Below are positions 52,357 through 62,478 of a DNA stretch of 64,000 nt, piece by piece (position 1 is the first letter of the stretch; each line of letters begins with the position of its first letter). Origin of the DNA: Loktanella fryxellensis (GTDB lineage Bacteria > Pseudomonadota > Alphaproteobacteria > Rhodobacterales > Rhodobacteraceae). Under the pieces are notes generated by a model. That model was not told where the DNA came from, did no database searches, and worked only from the letters and a program-made list of their open reading frames with translations. Location: assembly GCF_900110065.1 (NCBI RefSeq), contig NZ_FOCI01000003.1:1-64000 (forward strand), written 5' to 3'. The position numbers were made by a program, and so were the translations under genes.

Positions 52357-53822
52357 TCCGCAGACGCCATGTCCTTGCAGGCTTTGCTGCGCTGACGCTG
52401 CTGGCGGTGGCCTTTGCCGATCTGGGTGCCGCGCGGCCCGATCCGTGGCTGACGCTGCGGGCCATCGGCGCGGGGCTGCTGTCGCCGGATTTCGGCGATC
52501 CTTGGGGCCTTGCGCGCGCGACCGGGCTGACCGTCGCCTTCGCCGTCTGCGGCGTGGCGCTGGGCGCTGTTGCGGGGCTGCTGATGGCCCCCCTCTATCA
52601 CCGCACCCCCGTGCCGCTGTTCTGCATCACCATCCGCGCGGTGCACGAACTGTTCTGGGCGCTGCTGCTGCTGGGCATCACGGGGCTGTCGCCGCTGACC
52701 GGCGTGCTGGCCATCGGCGTGCCCTATGCGGGCATCTTCGCCAAGGTCTTTGCCGAGTATCTGGAGGAAGCGCCCGGCACGGCACCGCTGCCGCGCGGCG
52801 TGCCGTTCGTCGTGCAACTGCTGTGGGTGCGCCTGCCGCAGGCGCTGCCGATGATGCGGACCTATACGCTCTACCGGCTGGAATGCGGGTTGCGGTCATC
52901 CGCCGTCCTTGGCTTTATCGGCCTGCCGACGCTGGGCTATCAGTTGGAGACCGCCTTCCGTCAGGGCTTGTATGGCGAGGCGGTGGCGGTGCTGCTGCTG
53001 ATCCTCGCCCTGATCCTGCCACTGCGGCACTGGGTGATCTGGCGGCTGGTGCCGCTGTATCTGGCGGCGTCCATTGCCGCGCTGGCGCTGGTGCCGACGC
53101 CGCCGATGGGCGCGGGGGCGGTGGGGCGGTTCCTGACCGGCATCGTGCCCGCGCCCTTGCGCACGGGTGCCGACTGGGGCGTCTGGCTGGACACGGTGTT
53201 CGTGGCGCAGGCGCTGCCGGGGTCGGTGGCGACGCTGGTGGTCAGCCAGATCGCGCTGGCGGGTGCTGCGGTTCTGGCCGCTGCCCTGTTCCCGCTGATC
53301 GTGCGCCGCGTGGTGGGGCGCGTGGGGGCGGCACTGGGGCATGGCGTACTGGTCGTGCTGCGGTCGATTCCAGACTACATGCTGGCGTTCGTGCTGCTGC
53401 AGATCCTTGGCCCGTCGATGCTGCCCGCCGTGCTGGCGCTGGCGCTGCACAACGGGGCGATCGTGGCGCATCTGCTGGGCCGTCAGGCGGATGCCCTGCC
53501 GCAGCGGACAGATGCGCCGCAGGGTCTGACCCTGTGGGCGTGGGACCTGTTCCCGCGCCTGTCAGGCGCATTCTGGGCGCTGTGCCTCTATCGCTGGGAG
53601 ATCATCCTGCGCGACAGCGCGATCATGGGCCTGCTGGGGATCGGCACGCTTGGGTTCTATGTGCAAAGCAACGTGGCCACCCTGCGGATGGACCGGGTGA
53701 TGGCGCTGCTGGCGGTCTGCGTGCTGCTGACGCTGCTGGTGGACACCCTGTCGCGGCGGCTGCGGGCGGCGATGCGCGACGGGCCCGCCCTGCGGATCGA
53801 GGGGGCAAACGGCATGTGCTGA
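52353..53822 (+). CDS. Fused double-domain PhnE-type ABC permease
   Basis: A 489-residue inner-membrane permease with two consecutive binding-protein-dependent permease domains. The first spans about residues 45-240, with coupling loop RLPQALPMMRTYTLYRLECG. The second spans about 280-480, with RSIPDYMLAFVLLQ and LFPRLSGAFWALCLYRWE followed by the GLLGIGTLGFYVQ end. One chain thus supplies both transmembrane halves that are usually a homodimer or two genes. The start is GTG at 52353. No terminator is evident before katG. Confidence 0.88.
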   Translation: MIRRRHVLAGFAALTLLAVAFADLGAARPDPWLTLRAIGAGLLSPDFGDPWGLARATGLTVAFAVCGVALGAVAGLLMAPLYHRTPVPLFCITIRAVHELFWALLLLGITGLSPLTGVLAIGVPYAGIFAKVFAEYLEEAPGTAPLPRGVPFVVQLLWVRLPQALPMMRTYTLYRLECGLRSSAVLGFIGLPTLGYQLETAFRQGLYGEAVAVLLLILALILPLRHWVIWRLVPLYLAASIAALALVPTPPMGAGAVGRFLTGIVPAPLRTGADWGVWLDTVFVAQALPGSVATLVVSQIALAGAAVLAAALFPLIVRRVVGRVGAALGHGVLVVLRSIPDYMLAFVLLQILGPSMLPAVLALALHNGAIVAHLLGRQADALPQRTDAPQGLTLWAWDLFPRLSGAFWALCLYRWEIILRDSAIMGLLGIGTLGFYVQSNVATLRMDRVMALLAVCVLLTLLVDTLSRRLRAAMRDGPALRIEGANGMC

Positions 53823-53936
53823 CCGGGGCGGCACCTGCGACAGGGTGACGCTGTGGTGTGTGCCGTCAGAAGTGGCCCGCCATGTGCTGCGCGCTATCTT
53901 GCGCACAAAGACCGCTCCTCCCAGAAAGGCCACGCC

Positions 53937-56246
53937 ATGAAAGACGACACTTCCAAGGAACACGCAGCCACACAGGGCGCGTGCCCGTTCCGTGGCACCC
54001 GCATCGGCGGCGCCATCGGGTCCGAGCCGCAACTGGATCATTGGTGGCCGAACCGGCTCAAGGTCGAGCTGCTGCATCAGGACCCACCGCATGCCAACCC
54101 GCTGGGCCACGACTTCGACTATGCCGCGGAATTCGCGAAACTCGACCTCGACGCGGTCAAGGCCGACATCAAGGCGTTCCTGACCACGTCCGTGGAATGG
54201 TGGCCGTCGGATTACGGCAACTACGGTCCGCAGATGATCCGCATGGCATGGCATTCCGCCGGTACCTACCGCATCGCCGACGGGCGCGGTGGCGCGGGGC
54301 AGGGGATGCAGCGTTTCGCGCCGACAAGCTCGTGGTGGGACAACGGCAACATCGACAAGTCGCGCCGCCTTGTCGCACCGATCAAGGCCAAGTACGGCGC
54401 CACCCTGTCCTGGGCCGATCTGATGGTGCTGACCGGCAACTGCGCGCTGGAGATCATGGATTTCCCGACCACGGGCTTTGCCGGTGGCCGAGAGGACGCG
54501 TGGGAGGCCGACAAGGCGACCTACTGGGGTCCCGAAGGCTGGCACGGCAAGCGGCCGACCGAAACGCCCGCCGGTGGCGGCATCGGCCAGCCCGAGCAGA
54601 TGGTCACGCGCACCCTGCGATGGGAAGGCCAGCCGGGCGAGGATCACTACGACCTTGAAAACCCGCTGGCGGCGTCGAACCAGTCGCTGATCTACGTCGA
54701 TCCCGAAGGTCCGAACGGCAACGGCGTACCGATGGACAGCGCCCGCGACATCCGCGAGACGTTCGCCCGCATGGGCATGAACGACATGGAAACCGTGGCG
54801 CTGATCGCCGGTGGCCATGCCTTTGGCAAATCGCACGGCATGACGCCGCCGACCCAGATCGGTGCCGCACCCGAGGCGGCCCCCCTGCAGGCGATGGGCT
54901 TTGGCTGGCACAACCCGCGCGGCACCGGCAACGGTGCGGACACGATGACCAACGGCATCGAAGGGTCTTGGACTCCGAATCCGACGATGTGGGACAACGA
55001 CTATCTGACGAACCTGTTCAAGTTCGAGTGGCAGCAGACCAAGTCGCCCGCCGGTGCGTTGCAGTGGACACCCGTCGATCCTGACGCGCCCAAGACGCCC
55101 GACGCGCACATCCCCGGTCAGATGAACCCGCTGATGATGATGACGACCGACATCGCGCTGAAGGTCGATCCGGCCTACCGCGCCGTCTGCGAGCATTTCC
55201 TCGCGGATTTCTATGCTTTCACCACTGCCTTCTCCGAGGCGTGGTTCAAGCTGATCCACCGCGACATGGGGCCGAAGGACCGCTACCTCGGCAAGGAAGT
55301 TCCCGCCCGCGACTTCATCTGGCAGGACCCGATCCCCGCCAACGACGGCTATGCGCTGTCGGATGCGGATGTGGCCCGGCTGAAGGACATGATCCATGCC
55401 ACCGGCCTGTCGGTGCAGGACATGGTGGGCACGGCATGGGCCTCTGCGTCGACCTATCGCAAGTCGGACAAGCGGGGCGGTGCCAACGGCGCGCGCATCC
55501 AGCTGGAACCGCAACGGTCGTGGGCGGTGAACAACCCCGCCAACCTGTCGCGCGTGCTGGACGTGCTGGCGGGCGTGAAGGCCGACTTCGGCCGCGTCAG
55601 CATGGCCGATCTGATCGTGCTGGCGGGTTGCGCCGGCGTGGAAAAGGCGGCCCGTGACGCGGGCGTGGCGGTCGACGTGCCCTTCGTCGGCGGCCGCATG
55701 GACACCACGCAGGAGTGGACGGACATCGAGATGACCAACTGGCTGCAGCCGGTCGTCGACGGTTTCCGCAACTACACCAACCCGGACGTGGGCTATCACG
55801 TGGCAGCGGAGCATCTGTTCCTTGACCGCGCGCATCTGCTGGAACTGACGGCACCGGAATGGACCGCCCTGACTGGCGGATTGAAGGTCATCGCGGGCAC
55901 CTACGACGGATCGGCGCATGGCGTGTTCACCGACCGCCCCGGTGTGCTGACCAACGACTTCTTCACCGTGCTGACCAGCATGGAGTACGAGGTGAAGCCG
56001 CAGGACAGCCGTGAGCAGACCTTCGATCTGGTCACGCGGAACGGCGGCGAGACCCGGTATACCGCGACGCGCTGCGATCTGGTGTTCGGCGCCAACGCGC
56101 AACTGCGTCAGGTGGCAGAGGTCTATGCCGCAGCCGACGGCCATGCGCGGCTGGTCCGCGACTTCGTCAAGGCGTGGCACAAGGTCATGATGCTCGACCG
56201 TTTCGACATCCCCGAGGCGCGCCGCGCCGCCGTCAAGGTCTGCTGA
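53937..56246 (+). CDS. katG: Bifunctional catalase-peroxidase KatG
   Basis: Heme enzyme that decomposes hydrogen peroxide and oxidises donors. The 769-residue chain has two peroxidase domains. Distal residues R102, W105 and H106 ([11 protein letters not shown]), the covalent adduct partners Y253 (LIYVDPEG) and M279 (FARMGM), and the proximal His294 (AGGHAFGK) are all present, so it should be active. It is somewhat longer than the usual 720-740 residues. The ATG at 53937 is chosen as [18 protein letters not shown] starts the family; earlier in-frame codons are unsupported. No oxyR or furA neighbour is present. A strong terminator follows. Confidence 0.97.
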   Translation: MKDDTSKEHAATQGACPFRGTRIGGAIGSEPQLDHWWPNRLKVELLHQDPPHANPLGHDFDYAAEFAKLDLDAVKADIKAFLTTSVEWWPSDYGNYGPQMIRMAWHSAGTYRIADGRGGAGQGMQRFAPTSSWWDNGNIDKSRRLVAPIKAKYGATLSWADLMVLTGNCALEIMDFPTTGFAGGREDAWEADKATYWGPEGWHGKRPTETPAGGGIGQPEQMVTRTLRWEGQPGEDHYDLENPLAASNQSLIYVDPEGPNGNGVPMDSARDIRETFARMGMNDMETVALIAGGHAFGKSHGMTPPTQIGAAPEAAPLQAMGFGWHNPRGTGNGADTMTNGIEGSWTPNPTMWDNDYLTNLFKFEWQQTKSPAGALQWTPVDPDAPKTPDAHIPGQMNPLMMMTTDIALKVDPAYRAVCEHFLADFYAFTTAFSEAWFKLIHRDMGPKDRYLGKEVPARDFIWQDPIPANDGYALSDADVARLKDMIHATGLSVQDMVGTAWASASTYRKSDKRGGANGARIQLEPQRSWAVNNPANLSRVLDVLAGVKADFGRVSMADLIVLAGCAGVEKAARDAGVAVDVPFVGGRMDTTQEWTDIEMTNWLQPVVDGFRNYTNPDVGYHVAAEHLFLDRAHLLELTAPEWTALTGGLKVIAGTYDGSAHGVFTDRPGVLTNDFFTVLTSMEYEVKPQDSREQTFDLVTRNGGETRYTATRCDLVFGANAQLRQVAEVYAAADGHARLVRDFVKAWHKVMMLDRFDIPEARRAAVKVC

Positions 56247-56264
56247 CCTACTGCATGCGACACG

Positions 56265-56295
56265 AAACCGGCCCCCATCGCGGGGCCGGTTTTTT
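56265..56295 (+). terminator. Intrinsic terminator of katG
   Basis: AAACCGGCCCC (56265-56275) pairs with GGGGCCGGTTT (56282-56292), and a run of six T (56290-56295) follows. It lies 19 nt after the katG stop and is the clearest rho-independent terminator in the window. Confidence 0.9.
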
Positions 56296-56372
56296 CATGC
56301 CCGGTGATGACTTGGGCTTTACACGAGGGCGTGCGCAGGCCGACTATGGACCCCCGTCCGAAAGGCCAATCC

Positions 56373-56777
56373 ATGCAGATCACCCCCCTGACCGACCGCC
56401 CCAGCCGTGCAGGATCGCCCGACTGGTTCACCGGCGACGTGACGATGACGCCGCTGTTCGGCGACGCAGCACCCAGCCGGGTGGCGGGTGCTTTGGTCCG
56501 CTTCGCCCCCGGCGCGCGGACGCACTGGCACACGCATCCGCTGGGACAGGTGCTGATCGTGACCGAAGGGGTGGGGCGCGTGCAGACGATGGGCGGCCCG
56601 GTGCGGGTGATACGCGCGGGCGACGTGGTGCGCTTTGCCCCCGGTGAAAACCATTGGCACGGGGCCACCCCGGATCACGCGATGAGCCACATTGCCGTGC
56701 ATGAGGCGGTTGATGGCAGCGCCGTGACATGGGGGCAGGCGGTCAGCGGCGACGATTACGCGGGCCCCGCGACCTGA
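56373..56777 (+). CDS. Small cupin-domain protein
   Basis: A 134-residue single cupin. Motif 1 is RFAPGARTHWHTHPLGQVLIV with metal-binding His residues (HWHTH) and motif 2 is PGENHWHGATPDHAMSHIAV. It resembles the small cupins that are often annotated as carboxymuconolactone-decarboxylase-associated or quercetinase-like, whose reaction is unknown. The ATG at 56373 follows GAAAGG; an ATG at 56346 is possible. It converges with the alcohol dehydrogenase gene, leaving only 9 bp between the stops. Confidence 0.8.
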   Translation: MQITPLTDRPSRAGSPDWFTGDVTMTPLFGDAAPSRVAGALVRFAPGARTHWHTHPLGQVLIVTEGVGRVQTMGGPVRVIRAGDVVRFAPGENHWHGATPDHAMSHIAVHEAVDGSAVTWGQAVSGDDYAGPAT

Positions 56778-56786
56778 CCGGGCCGG

Positions 56787-57872
56787 TTAGTCGAAGACGA
56801 TCACGTTCCGCTTTGCCGACCCGGTGCGGGTATCGGCGATGGCGGCGTTGATCTCCTCCAGCGGCCAGGTGCGGCTGATCAGCTCGTCCAGCCTTAACCG
56901 GCCTTGCGCGTGCAGGTCCACCAGCCACGGGATGTCGCGCGCGATCACCACGTCGCCCATCTTGGACCCGATCAATGCCTGACCCGATGCCGCGACCTTC
57001 ACCGGCTCGATCGCCGCCATGGCCCCGGAATGCGGCATGCCGACCATCACGACGCGGCCCCCCATGCCGAGGTATTGCGCCGCGCTCTCGTACGCTGCCA
57101 CCGCGCCCACGGTGACGATCACCGCATCCGCGCCGCGGCCCATCGCCGCCTTTGCCGCGCGCCACGGACGCTCATCGGTTGCCAGCACGCCGTCGGTGGC
57201 GCCAAAGTTGCGGGCGATGGCCAGCTTCTCCTCGGTCATGTCGACGGCGACGATGCGGCGCGCGCCTGCGATGCGCGCGCCCTGGATCGCGTTCAGCCCG
57301 ACGCCGCCCGCGCCGATCACCACCACGTCCTGCCCGGCGCGCAGACCCGCGGTGTTCACCACCGCGCCCACGCCGGTGATGACGCCGCAGGCCAGCAGCG
57401 AAGCTGCGACCAGATCCATGCCTGCTGGCAAGCGCACGACCTGCGTCGCCATCACGACCACCCGTTCCGCGAAACCGCCCACGTCGAGGCCCTGTGCAAT
57501 TGCGCTGCCGTCGCTGGCGGTCAGCGGGCCGGGATGGGGGGCTGGCGTGGTGCACAGGACGGGGCGCCCGGTGGCACAGGTGACGCAGGACCCGCAGGCG
57601 CGGATCAGCGTGACCACGACCGGATCGCCCACGCTCATGCCGCGCACGCCGTCTCCGGCGGCGCTGACATGCCCCGCCGCCTCGTGGCCATAGACCACCG
57701 GCAACCGCCCGCCCCACGCCCCGTCGGCATAGGAGATGTCGGAATGGCAGACGGCGCAGGCGCGCAAGGTCACCTCGACCTCGCCGGACAGGGGTGCGCG
57801 CAGGGTGACGGTCTCGATCCGCAGGGGGGTGCCGTGGGCGTGGCTGACGGCCGCCTTGATCTGGGTGGTCAT
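56787..57872 (-). CDS. Zinc-dependent alcohol dehydrogenase (MDR family)
   Basis: A 361-residue medium-chain dehydrogenase. The catalytic zinc site is formed by C40 (ACAVCHSDI), H62-E63 (YGHEAAGH) and a later Cys. Its structural zinc loop, RACGSCVTCATGRPVLC, has four cysteines. The NAD-binding Rossmann motif is VIGAGGVGLNAIQG. It resembles class III/zinc-alcohol dehydrogenases of the S-hydroxymethyl-type clade; the substrate is not evident. The ATG at 57872 lies 56 nt after the MFS gene, so it closes the minus-strand cluster. Confidence 0.9.
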   Translation of the reverse strand: MTTQIKAAVSHAHGTPLRIETVTLRAPLSGEVEVTLRACAVCHSDISYADGAWGGRLPVVYGHEAAGHVSAAGDGVRGMSVGDPVVVTLIRACGSCVTCATGRPVLCTTPAPHPGPLTASDGSAIAQGLDVGGFAERVVVMATQVVRLPAGMDLVAASLLACGVITGVGAVVNTAGLRAGQDVVVIGAGGVGLNAIQGARIAGARRIVAVDMTEEKLAIARNFGATDGVLATDERPWRAAKAAMGRGADAVIVTVGAVAAYESAAQYLGMGGRVVMVGMPHSGAMAAIEPVKVAASGQALIGSKMGDVVIARDIPWLVDLHAQGRLRLDELISRTWPLEEINAAIADTRTGSAKRNVIVFD

Positions 57873-57928
57873 GAACTGGTCCCGATGTTTTTCCGCAGGG
57901 TGCGGCGGGGCAGGGCCAGCCGCAACCC

Positions 57929-59128
57929 CTAGCGTTTCGCCATCCGCATCGTCGCGAACACCACGATGCTGCCCGTCACCAGCATGGCAGCCAGCAGGAA
58001 CGGCGCACCCGGCAGGTGGATGCCTGCGCGGTCGGTGGTGAACAGCCAGAACGTCTGCGTCATCAGAAGGGGTGCTATGATCGTGGCGACCGCGTTCACG
58101 CTGGTCAGCACGCCCTGCAATTCGCCCTGCTGGTCGTCGGCGGCGGTGCGCGACATGATCCCCTGCAGGGCAGGTCCCGCGATGGACCCCAGTGCCGTCA
58201 GCGGCGTCAGCACCAGCGCCAGCCAACCCTGCTGCACGAAGGCCAGCATGACAAACGCCGCCACGTCGATCGACAGGCCGAGGATCACCGTCCGCCTCTC
58301 TCCCAACCGGGCGATGATCGGCTTGATCAGCAGACCCTGCACCACCGCGATGCCGATGCCGAAGACTGCCAGCGACAGCCCGATGGTCCCCGGCCCCCAG
58401 CCGAACTGCGCCTGACCGTAGAACGCCCAGACCGACGGATAGACCACGAAGGCGATGGAATAGATGAAGACGACGGCGAGCAGCCGCCCCAGCCCCGGCA
58501 GCGCCCCGATGTGGCGCAGCGCGCCCAGCGGATTGGCGCGCCGCCACTGGAAGGGGCGCCGGATGCGGTCCGTCACGGTTTCCGGCAGCACGAAGTAACC
58601 GAAGGCCACGTTGAGCGCCGCCAGCGCCGCCGCCGCATAGAACGGCGCACGTTCGCCCCAGACCCCCAGCGCGCCGCCGATCAGCGGCCCCACCACGAAG
58701 CCGACGCCGAAGGCCGCGCCGATCAGGCCGAAATTGGCGGCTTTCTCCTCTGGCTTCGATATGTCCGCCATGTAGGCGGTCGCGGTGCCCTGGGTCGCCG
58801 CCGTGATGCCGCCGATCACCCGGCCCAGCACCAGAAGCCAGATGGTGTGCGCCACGGCCATCATCAGATAATCCAGCGCCATCACCGTCAGCGCCACCAG
58901 CAGCACCGGGCGGCGGCCCCAGCGGTCCGAGATCGCGCCTACGGTCGGCCCGCAGAGGAACTGCATGACTGCAAAGACCGTCGCCAGCACGCCGCCCCAC
59001 ACCGCCGCATTGGCCAGTGTGCCCCCCTCGACCGACTGGATGAGGTCCGGCATCACCGGCAGGATCAGACCGATCCCCATGGCGTCGATCATCACGGTGA
59101 TCAGGATAAAGACGACGGGCAGCGGCAT
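57929..59128 (-). CDS. MFS transporter, TetA-like (TCR/Tet family)
   Basis: A 399-residue, 12-helix major-facilitator protein. It begins [20 protein letters not shown] with the conserved D in [14 protein letters not shown]. The loop 2-3 motif [14 protein letters not shown] and the motif C-like [13 protein letters not shown] are those of drug/proton antiporters of the TetA class. Tetracycline resistance itself cannot be claimed: many chromosomal family members export other compounds. It starts 3 nt after the enol-lactonase-like gene, in the same operon. No TetR gene is adjacent. Confidence 0.85.
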   Translation of the reverse strand: MPLPVVFILITVMIDAMGIGLILPVMPDLIQSVEGGTLANAAVWGGVLATVFAVMQFLCGPTVGAISDRWGRRPVLLVALTVMALDYLMMAVAHTIWLLVLGRVIGGITAATQGTATAYMADISKPEEKAANFGLIGAAFGVGFVVGPLIGGALGVWGERAPFYAAAALAALNVAFGYFVLPETVTDRIRRPFQWRRANPLGALRHIGALPGLGRLLAVVFIYSIAFVVYPSVWAFYGQAQFGWGPGTIGLSLAVFGIGIAVVQGLLIKPIIARLGERRTVILGLSIDVAAFVMLAFVQQGWLALVLTPLTALGSIAGPALQGIMSRTAADDQQGELQGVLTSVNAVATIIAPLLMTQTFWLFTTDRAGIHLPGAPFLLAAMLVTGSIVVFATMRMAKR

Positions 59129-59130
59129 GG

Positions 59131-59952
59131 TCAGTCAGCCGCCGTCGCATCCGCGACCGTTCCGGTCCGGATCAGGAAATCGGTCAGGATGCGGGCATAG
59201 GCGTCCGGCTGTTCGACGCAGGGCAGGTGGCCTGCCCGGCGGATGATGTGAAAGCTGGCCCCCGGGATCAGATATAGGGTTTCCCGCACCAGATCGGGCG
59301 GGGTGGAGCCATCTTCCGACCCCGCGATACCCAGCGTCGGCAGGCGCAGCCCGCTGGTCGGCGTCATGAAATCGGTGCCGGCGATGGCGGCGCAGACGCC
59401 GGTATAGCCCTGCCGGGGCGTATCCTCGAGCATCCGTTGCCAATGATTCATGGCAGGCGTGCCGTAGAAGTCGCGCCCGAACCAGCGCTGCATGACCGTG
59501 TCGGACAGGGACGCGATGCCATGCGCCTCGATTGCGGCGATGCGGTCGGCCCACAGCGTCGGATTGCCGATGCGGGCGGCGGTGTTCGACAGCACCAGTG
59601 CCCGCACGATGTCCATCCGCTTGACCGCCAGCCCCTGCGCGATCATGCCGCCGACGCTGAGGCCGACATAGACGGCATTGCGCACTGCCAGCTGGTCGCA
59701 GACCGCCTCGGCATCGGCGATGAGCTGGCCCATGCTGTAGGGCCCAATCGGCGCATCCGATTGCCCATGCCCCCGCGTGTCCCAGCGGACGTAGCGGATG
59801 CCCGCAGGCAGCAGGTCCATGACCGGGTCCCACAGGTGCAGCGTGGTGCCCAGCGAATTGGCGAAGACGACCGTGGGCGTCGCACGATCGGCAGGGCCGT
59901 CGACGCGGGCGTGCAGCGTGATCCCGTCACGGGTGATGCGGTGCTCGGTCAT
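59131..59952 (-). CDS. Alpha/beta hydrolase, 3-oxoadipate enol-lactonase-like
   Basis: A 273-residue alpha/beta-hydrolase with FANSLGTTLHLWDPVMDLLP, WDTRGHGQSD, nucleophile GLSVGGMIAQGLA (Ser near residue 104), a cap domain, the Asp in LGIAGSEDGSTPP and the His in RRAGHLPCVEQP. The NSLGT and RGHGQSD blocks are characteristic of PcaD. Genes for the other beta-ketoadipate steps are not seen, so the true substrate is open. The start at 59952 has AAGAGGAG upstream. It is followed closely by the MFS gene. Confidence 0.8.
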   Translation of the reverse strand: MTEHRITRDGITLHARVDGPADRATPTVVFANSLGTTLHLWDPVMDLLPAGIRYVRWDTRGHGQSDAPIGPYSMGQLIADAEAVCDQLAVRNAVYVGLSVGGMIAQGLAVKRMDIVRALVLSNTAARIGNPTLWADRIAAIEAHGIASLSDTVMQRWFGRDFYGTPAMNHWQRMLEDTPRQGYTGVCAAIAGTDFMTPTSGLRLPTLGIAGSEDGSTPPDLVRETLYLIPGASFHIIRRAGHLPCVEQPDAYARILTDFLIRTGTVADATAAD

Positions 59953-60011
59953 GGCGGCTCTCCTCTTGCGGTCCGTGATAGCGGGGCCGCGCGGTGCCCG
60001 CAAATGCCCGT

Positions 60012-60989
60012 TCACAGGCCGGGATATGTGCCGATGACCCGTGCGAACAGGGCGGGGTCCACGTTGCCGCCCGTGGCGACGGCGATCACCGCATCGCCCT
60101 GCACGGTGTGCGGGTGGAACAGCGCCGCCGCAAGGGCCACCGCGCCGCCCGGTTCGACCACGATCCGCAGGTGATGGAACGCCAGCGCCATCGCCCGCAG
60201 GCAGTCGTCGTCCGTGACCACGATCCCCGGCCCGCACCGGTCGCGCATGATCGGAAACGTCAGATCGCCCGGCTGCGGCGTCACGATGGCGTCGCAGATC
60301 GACCCTTCCGCCTGCGCATTGCGCTGGATCGTGCCCGCTGCCAGCGACCGCGTCACGTCGTCGAAGCCCGCAGGCTCGCACGGCCGCGCCCGCAGACCCG
60401 GTGCGCCGTCCTGCAGCGCGAGGGCGATGCCGCCGGTCAGCCCGCCGCCGCCGCAGCAGATCAGGACGTCGGCCTGCGTGATACCCTCCTCCGCCGCCTG
60501 CGCGGCGATCTCCAGACCGCAGGTGCCTTGGCCCGCGATCACCTCCGGCTCGTCATAGGGCTTGATCAGCGTCAGCCCGCGCGCCTGCGCCTGCGCCTGC
60601 CCGATGGCGTCGCGGTCCTCGGTCGCGCGGTCGTAAAGGATCACCTCGGCCCCCAGCGCGCGGGTGTTCGCGATCTTCACGGCGGGCGCGTTGGCGGGCA
60701 TCACGATGACCGCAGGCGCACCCAGCGTCCGCGCCGCCAGTGCCACCCCCTGCGCGTGGTTGCCGGAGGAGTAGGCGATGACGCCCGCCCCGCGCTGCGC
60801 GTCCGTCAGCGCCGACACCGCCGCCCAGCCGCCCCGGAACTTGAAGCTGCCGGTGTGCTGCAGACACTCCGCCTTGACCAGCACCCGCCGCCCCGCCAGC
60901 GCGTCGAGGGCGGGCGAGCTCAGCAGCGGCGTCTGGCGGACGTGCCCTCGTGCCCGCAGCGCCGCCGCGCGGATCATGTCGATGTTCAT
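60012..60989 (-). CDS. PLP-dependent serine/threonine dehydratase or racemase
   Basis: A 325-residue fold-type II PLP enzyme. The Schiff-base lysine is in HTGSFKFRGG (about residue 51), AYSSGNHAQGVALAA binds the substrate carboxylate, and CCGGGGLTGGIALAL is the phosphate-binding glycine loop. It resembles catabolic threonine dehydratase/serine racemase; there is no C-terminal ACT domain, so it is not the biosynthetic IlvA type. The ATG at 60989 overlaps the alpha/beta hydrolase stop by 4 nt. Confidence 0.85.
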   Translation of the reverse strand: MNIDMIRAAALRARGHVRQTPLLSSPALDALAGRRVLVKAECLQHTGSFKFRGGWAAVSALTDAQRGAGVIAYSSGNHAQGVALAARTLGAPAVIVMPANAPAVKIANTRALGAEVILYDRATEDRDAIGQAQAQARGLTLIKPYDEPEVIAGQGTCGLEIAAQAAEEGITQADVLICCGGGGLTGGIALALQDGAPGLRARPCEPAGFDDVTRSLAAGTIQRNAQAEGSICDAIVTPQPGDLTFPIMRDRCGPGIVVTDDDCLRAMALAFHHLRIVVEPGGAVALAAALFHPHTVQGDAVIAVATGGNVDPALFARVIGTYPGL

Positions 60990-61801
60990 GCCATCTGCCC
61001 CAGCCAGCGGTGCAGGGCGTCCAGCGCCGCGGGCTCGTCGAGGAACGGGACATGCCCCCGGTCGGGCACCGTGGTGAAGATCCCGTCGGGACGGCGGCGC
61101 TGCATCTCCTCCCACGTGGCGACCGACAGCAGGTCGCTGTTCGCCCCCCGGATCGCTGCCAGCGGCAGGCCCGCGGTCGCATCATAGATCGGCCACAGGT
61201 CCGGCATCCCGGTCTTGCCGTCGCCCAGCGTCTGCGCCAGTGCCGGGTCGTAGCGGATCACCAGCCCCTCCGCCGTCTGGTCGTAATGCTGCGCCACCTC
61301 GGCCAGCCAGCGGTCCATCGGGACACCCTTGAATGCGGCCCAGTGCGCGGCGCGGAACGCTGCCGCATCCGCATGGGTCTTCTGCGCCGGGTTGCGACCC
61401 ACATAGCCCGTGATGACCGCCAGTCCGTGCGGGTCGATCACCGGGCCGATGTCGTTCAGCGCCAGCCCCGACAGACGGTCGTGGGCGGTCGCGGCCAGCA
61501 TCATGCCGATCAGCCCCCCGCGCGACGTGCCGAGGATCGCCACGCGGTCCAGCCCCAGATGATCCAGCAGCGCCAGCGCATCCTGCGCCTCGACAGGCAC
61601 TGTATAGGTCGCTGGATCCGCCCAGTCCGACCGCCCCCGCCCGCGATAATCGAGGCGGATCAGACGGCAGGCCAGATGCGGCGCCACATGGTCGAAATCC
61701 GCGCCGTTGCGCGTCAGGCCCGCCAGCGCCAGCACGGGCAGGCCGGTGCCCGTGTCGTCGTAGTGCAGGCGCGTGCCGTCGGAGGCGATGAAATCAGGCA
61801 T
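60986..61801 (-). CDS. Alpha/beta hydrolase
   Basis: A 271-residue hydrolase with VLALAGLTRNGADFDHVAPHL, DYRGRGRSDW, nucleophile elbow GTSRGGLIGMMLA (Ser about 93), Asp in IRGANSDLLS and His in VPDRGHVPFLDEP. The substrate is unknown; homologues are annotated as generic esterases/lipases. Overlaps on both sides (1 nt with the HAD gene, 4 nt with the dehydratase gene) show it is embedded in an operon. Confidence 0.85.
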   Translation of the reverse strand: MPDFIASDGTRLHYDDTGTGLPVLALAGLTRNGADFDHVAPHLACRLIRLDYRGRGRSDWADPATYTVPVEAQDALALLDHLGLDRVAILGTSRGGLIGMMLAATAHDRLSGLALNDIGPVIDPHGLAVITGYVGRNPAQKTHADAAAFRAAHWAAFKGVPMDRWLAEVAQHYDQTAEGLVIRYDPALAQTLGDGKTGMPDLWPIYDATAGLPLAAIRGANSDLLSVATWEEMQRRRPDGIFTTVPDRGHVPFLDEPAALDALHRWLGQMA

Positions 61802-62478
61802 CAGATCAGCTCCGGCACGGGTGACAGGTCGGGCATCACATGCTGCGGCGTGGCATAGAGGCGGTCCATCGGCGCGCCGTCACGGTTCACCCAGACGGTG
61901 CGGAACCCGTAACCCGCCGCCCCTGCCGCGTCCCAGCCATTGGACGAGGCGAACAGCACCGCATCCCGCCTGCAATGGAACCGGTCGCCCACAAGGTCAT
62001 AGACCCGCTCGTGCGGCTTGAACATCTGCACCGTCTCGACCGACAGGACGTCGTCCAGCAGGTCGGTCAAACCCGCCAGCGTCACGGCAGCACGCAGCAT
62101 GTCCGGTGCGCCATTGGACAGGATCGCGGTGTTCATCCCCTTCGCCTTCAGCGCGCGCAGCATGGCGGGCACCTCCGGATAGGCCTCGATCTCCCAGTAC
62201 AGCGCCAGCAGGCGGGGCCGCAGCGCCGGATCGTCCAGCCCCGCCACCGCCATCGCCCAGTCGAGGGCGTCCTGCGTCACCTGCCAGAAATCGCAGTGCC
62301 GGTCGGCGATGGTGCGCAGCCAGCTGTATTCCAGCTGCTTGCGCCGCCAGTCGCTGGCAAGCTGCGGCCAGACCGCGGCCAGCCGGTCCTGTCCCGGCTC
62401 AGCCGCCACGCGCCGGGCGGCGGAGTTCACGTCGAACAGGGTGCCGTAGGCGTCGAAGATGCAGGTGGTGATGGCCAT
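61801..62478 (-). CDS. Haloacid dehalogenase, type II
   Basis: A 225-residue HAD enzyme. The nucleophile Asp9 is in IFDAYGTLFDV, motif II is AILSNGAPDML, the Lys/Asn region is VQMFKPHERVY, and FASSNGWDAAGAAGYGF gives the type II signature. Such enzymes convert (S)-2-haloacids to (R)-2-hydroxyacids by inversion. The ATG at 62478 has AAGGGAG 6 nt upstream; the long in-frame extension is unsupported. It is first in the minus-strand cluster toward the alcohol dehydrogenase. Halide specificity is not proven. Confidence 0.88.
   Translation of the reverse strand: MAITTCIFDAYGTLFDVNSAARRVAAEPGQDRLAAVWPQLASDWRRKQLEYSWLRTIADRHCDFWQVTQDALDWAMAVAGLDDPALRPRLLALYWEIEAYPEVPAMLRALKAKGMNTAILSNGAPDMLRAAVTLAGLTDLLDDVLSVETVQMFKPHERVYDLVGDRFHCRRDAVLFASSNGWDAAGAAGYGFRTVWVNRDGAPMDRLYATPQHVMPDLSPVPELI

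Noticed and set aside
57929-59128. Calling the MFS protein a tetracycline-resistance determinant
   Set aside because: The TetA-like motifs are shared by many chromosomal exporters, and there is no TetR gene or mobile-element context.
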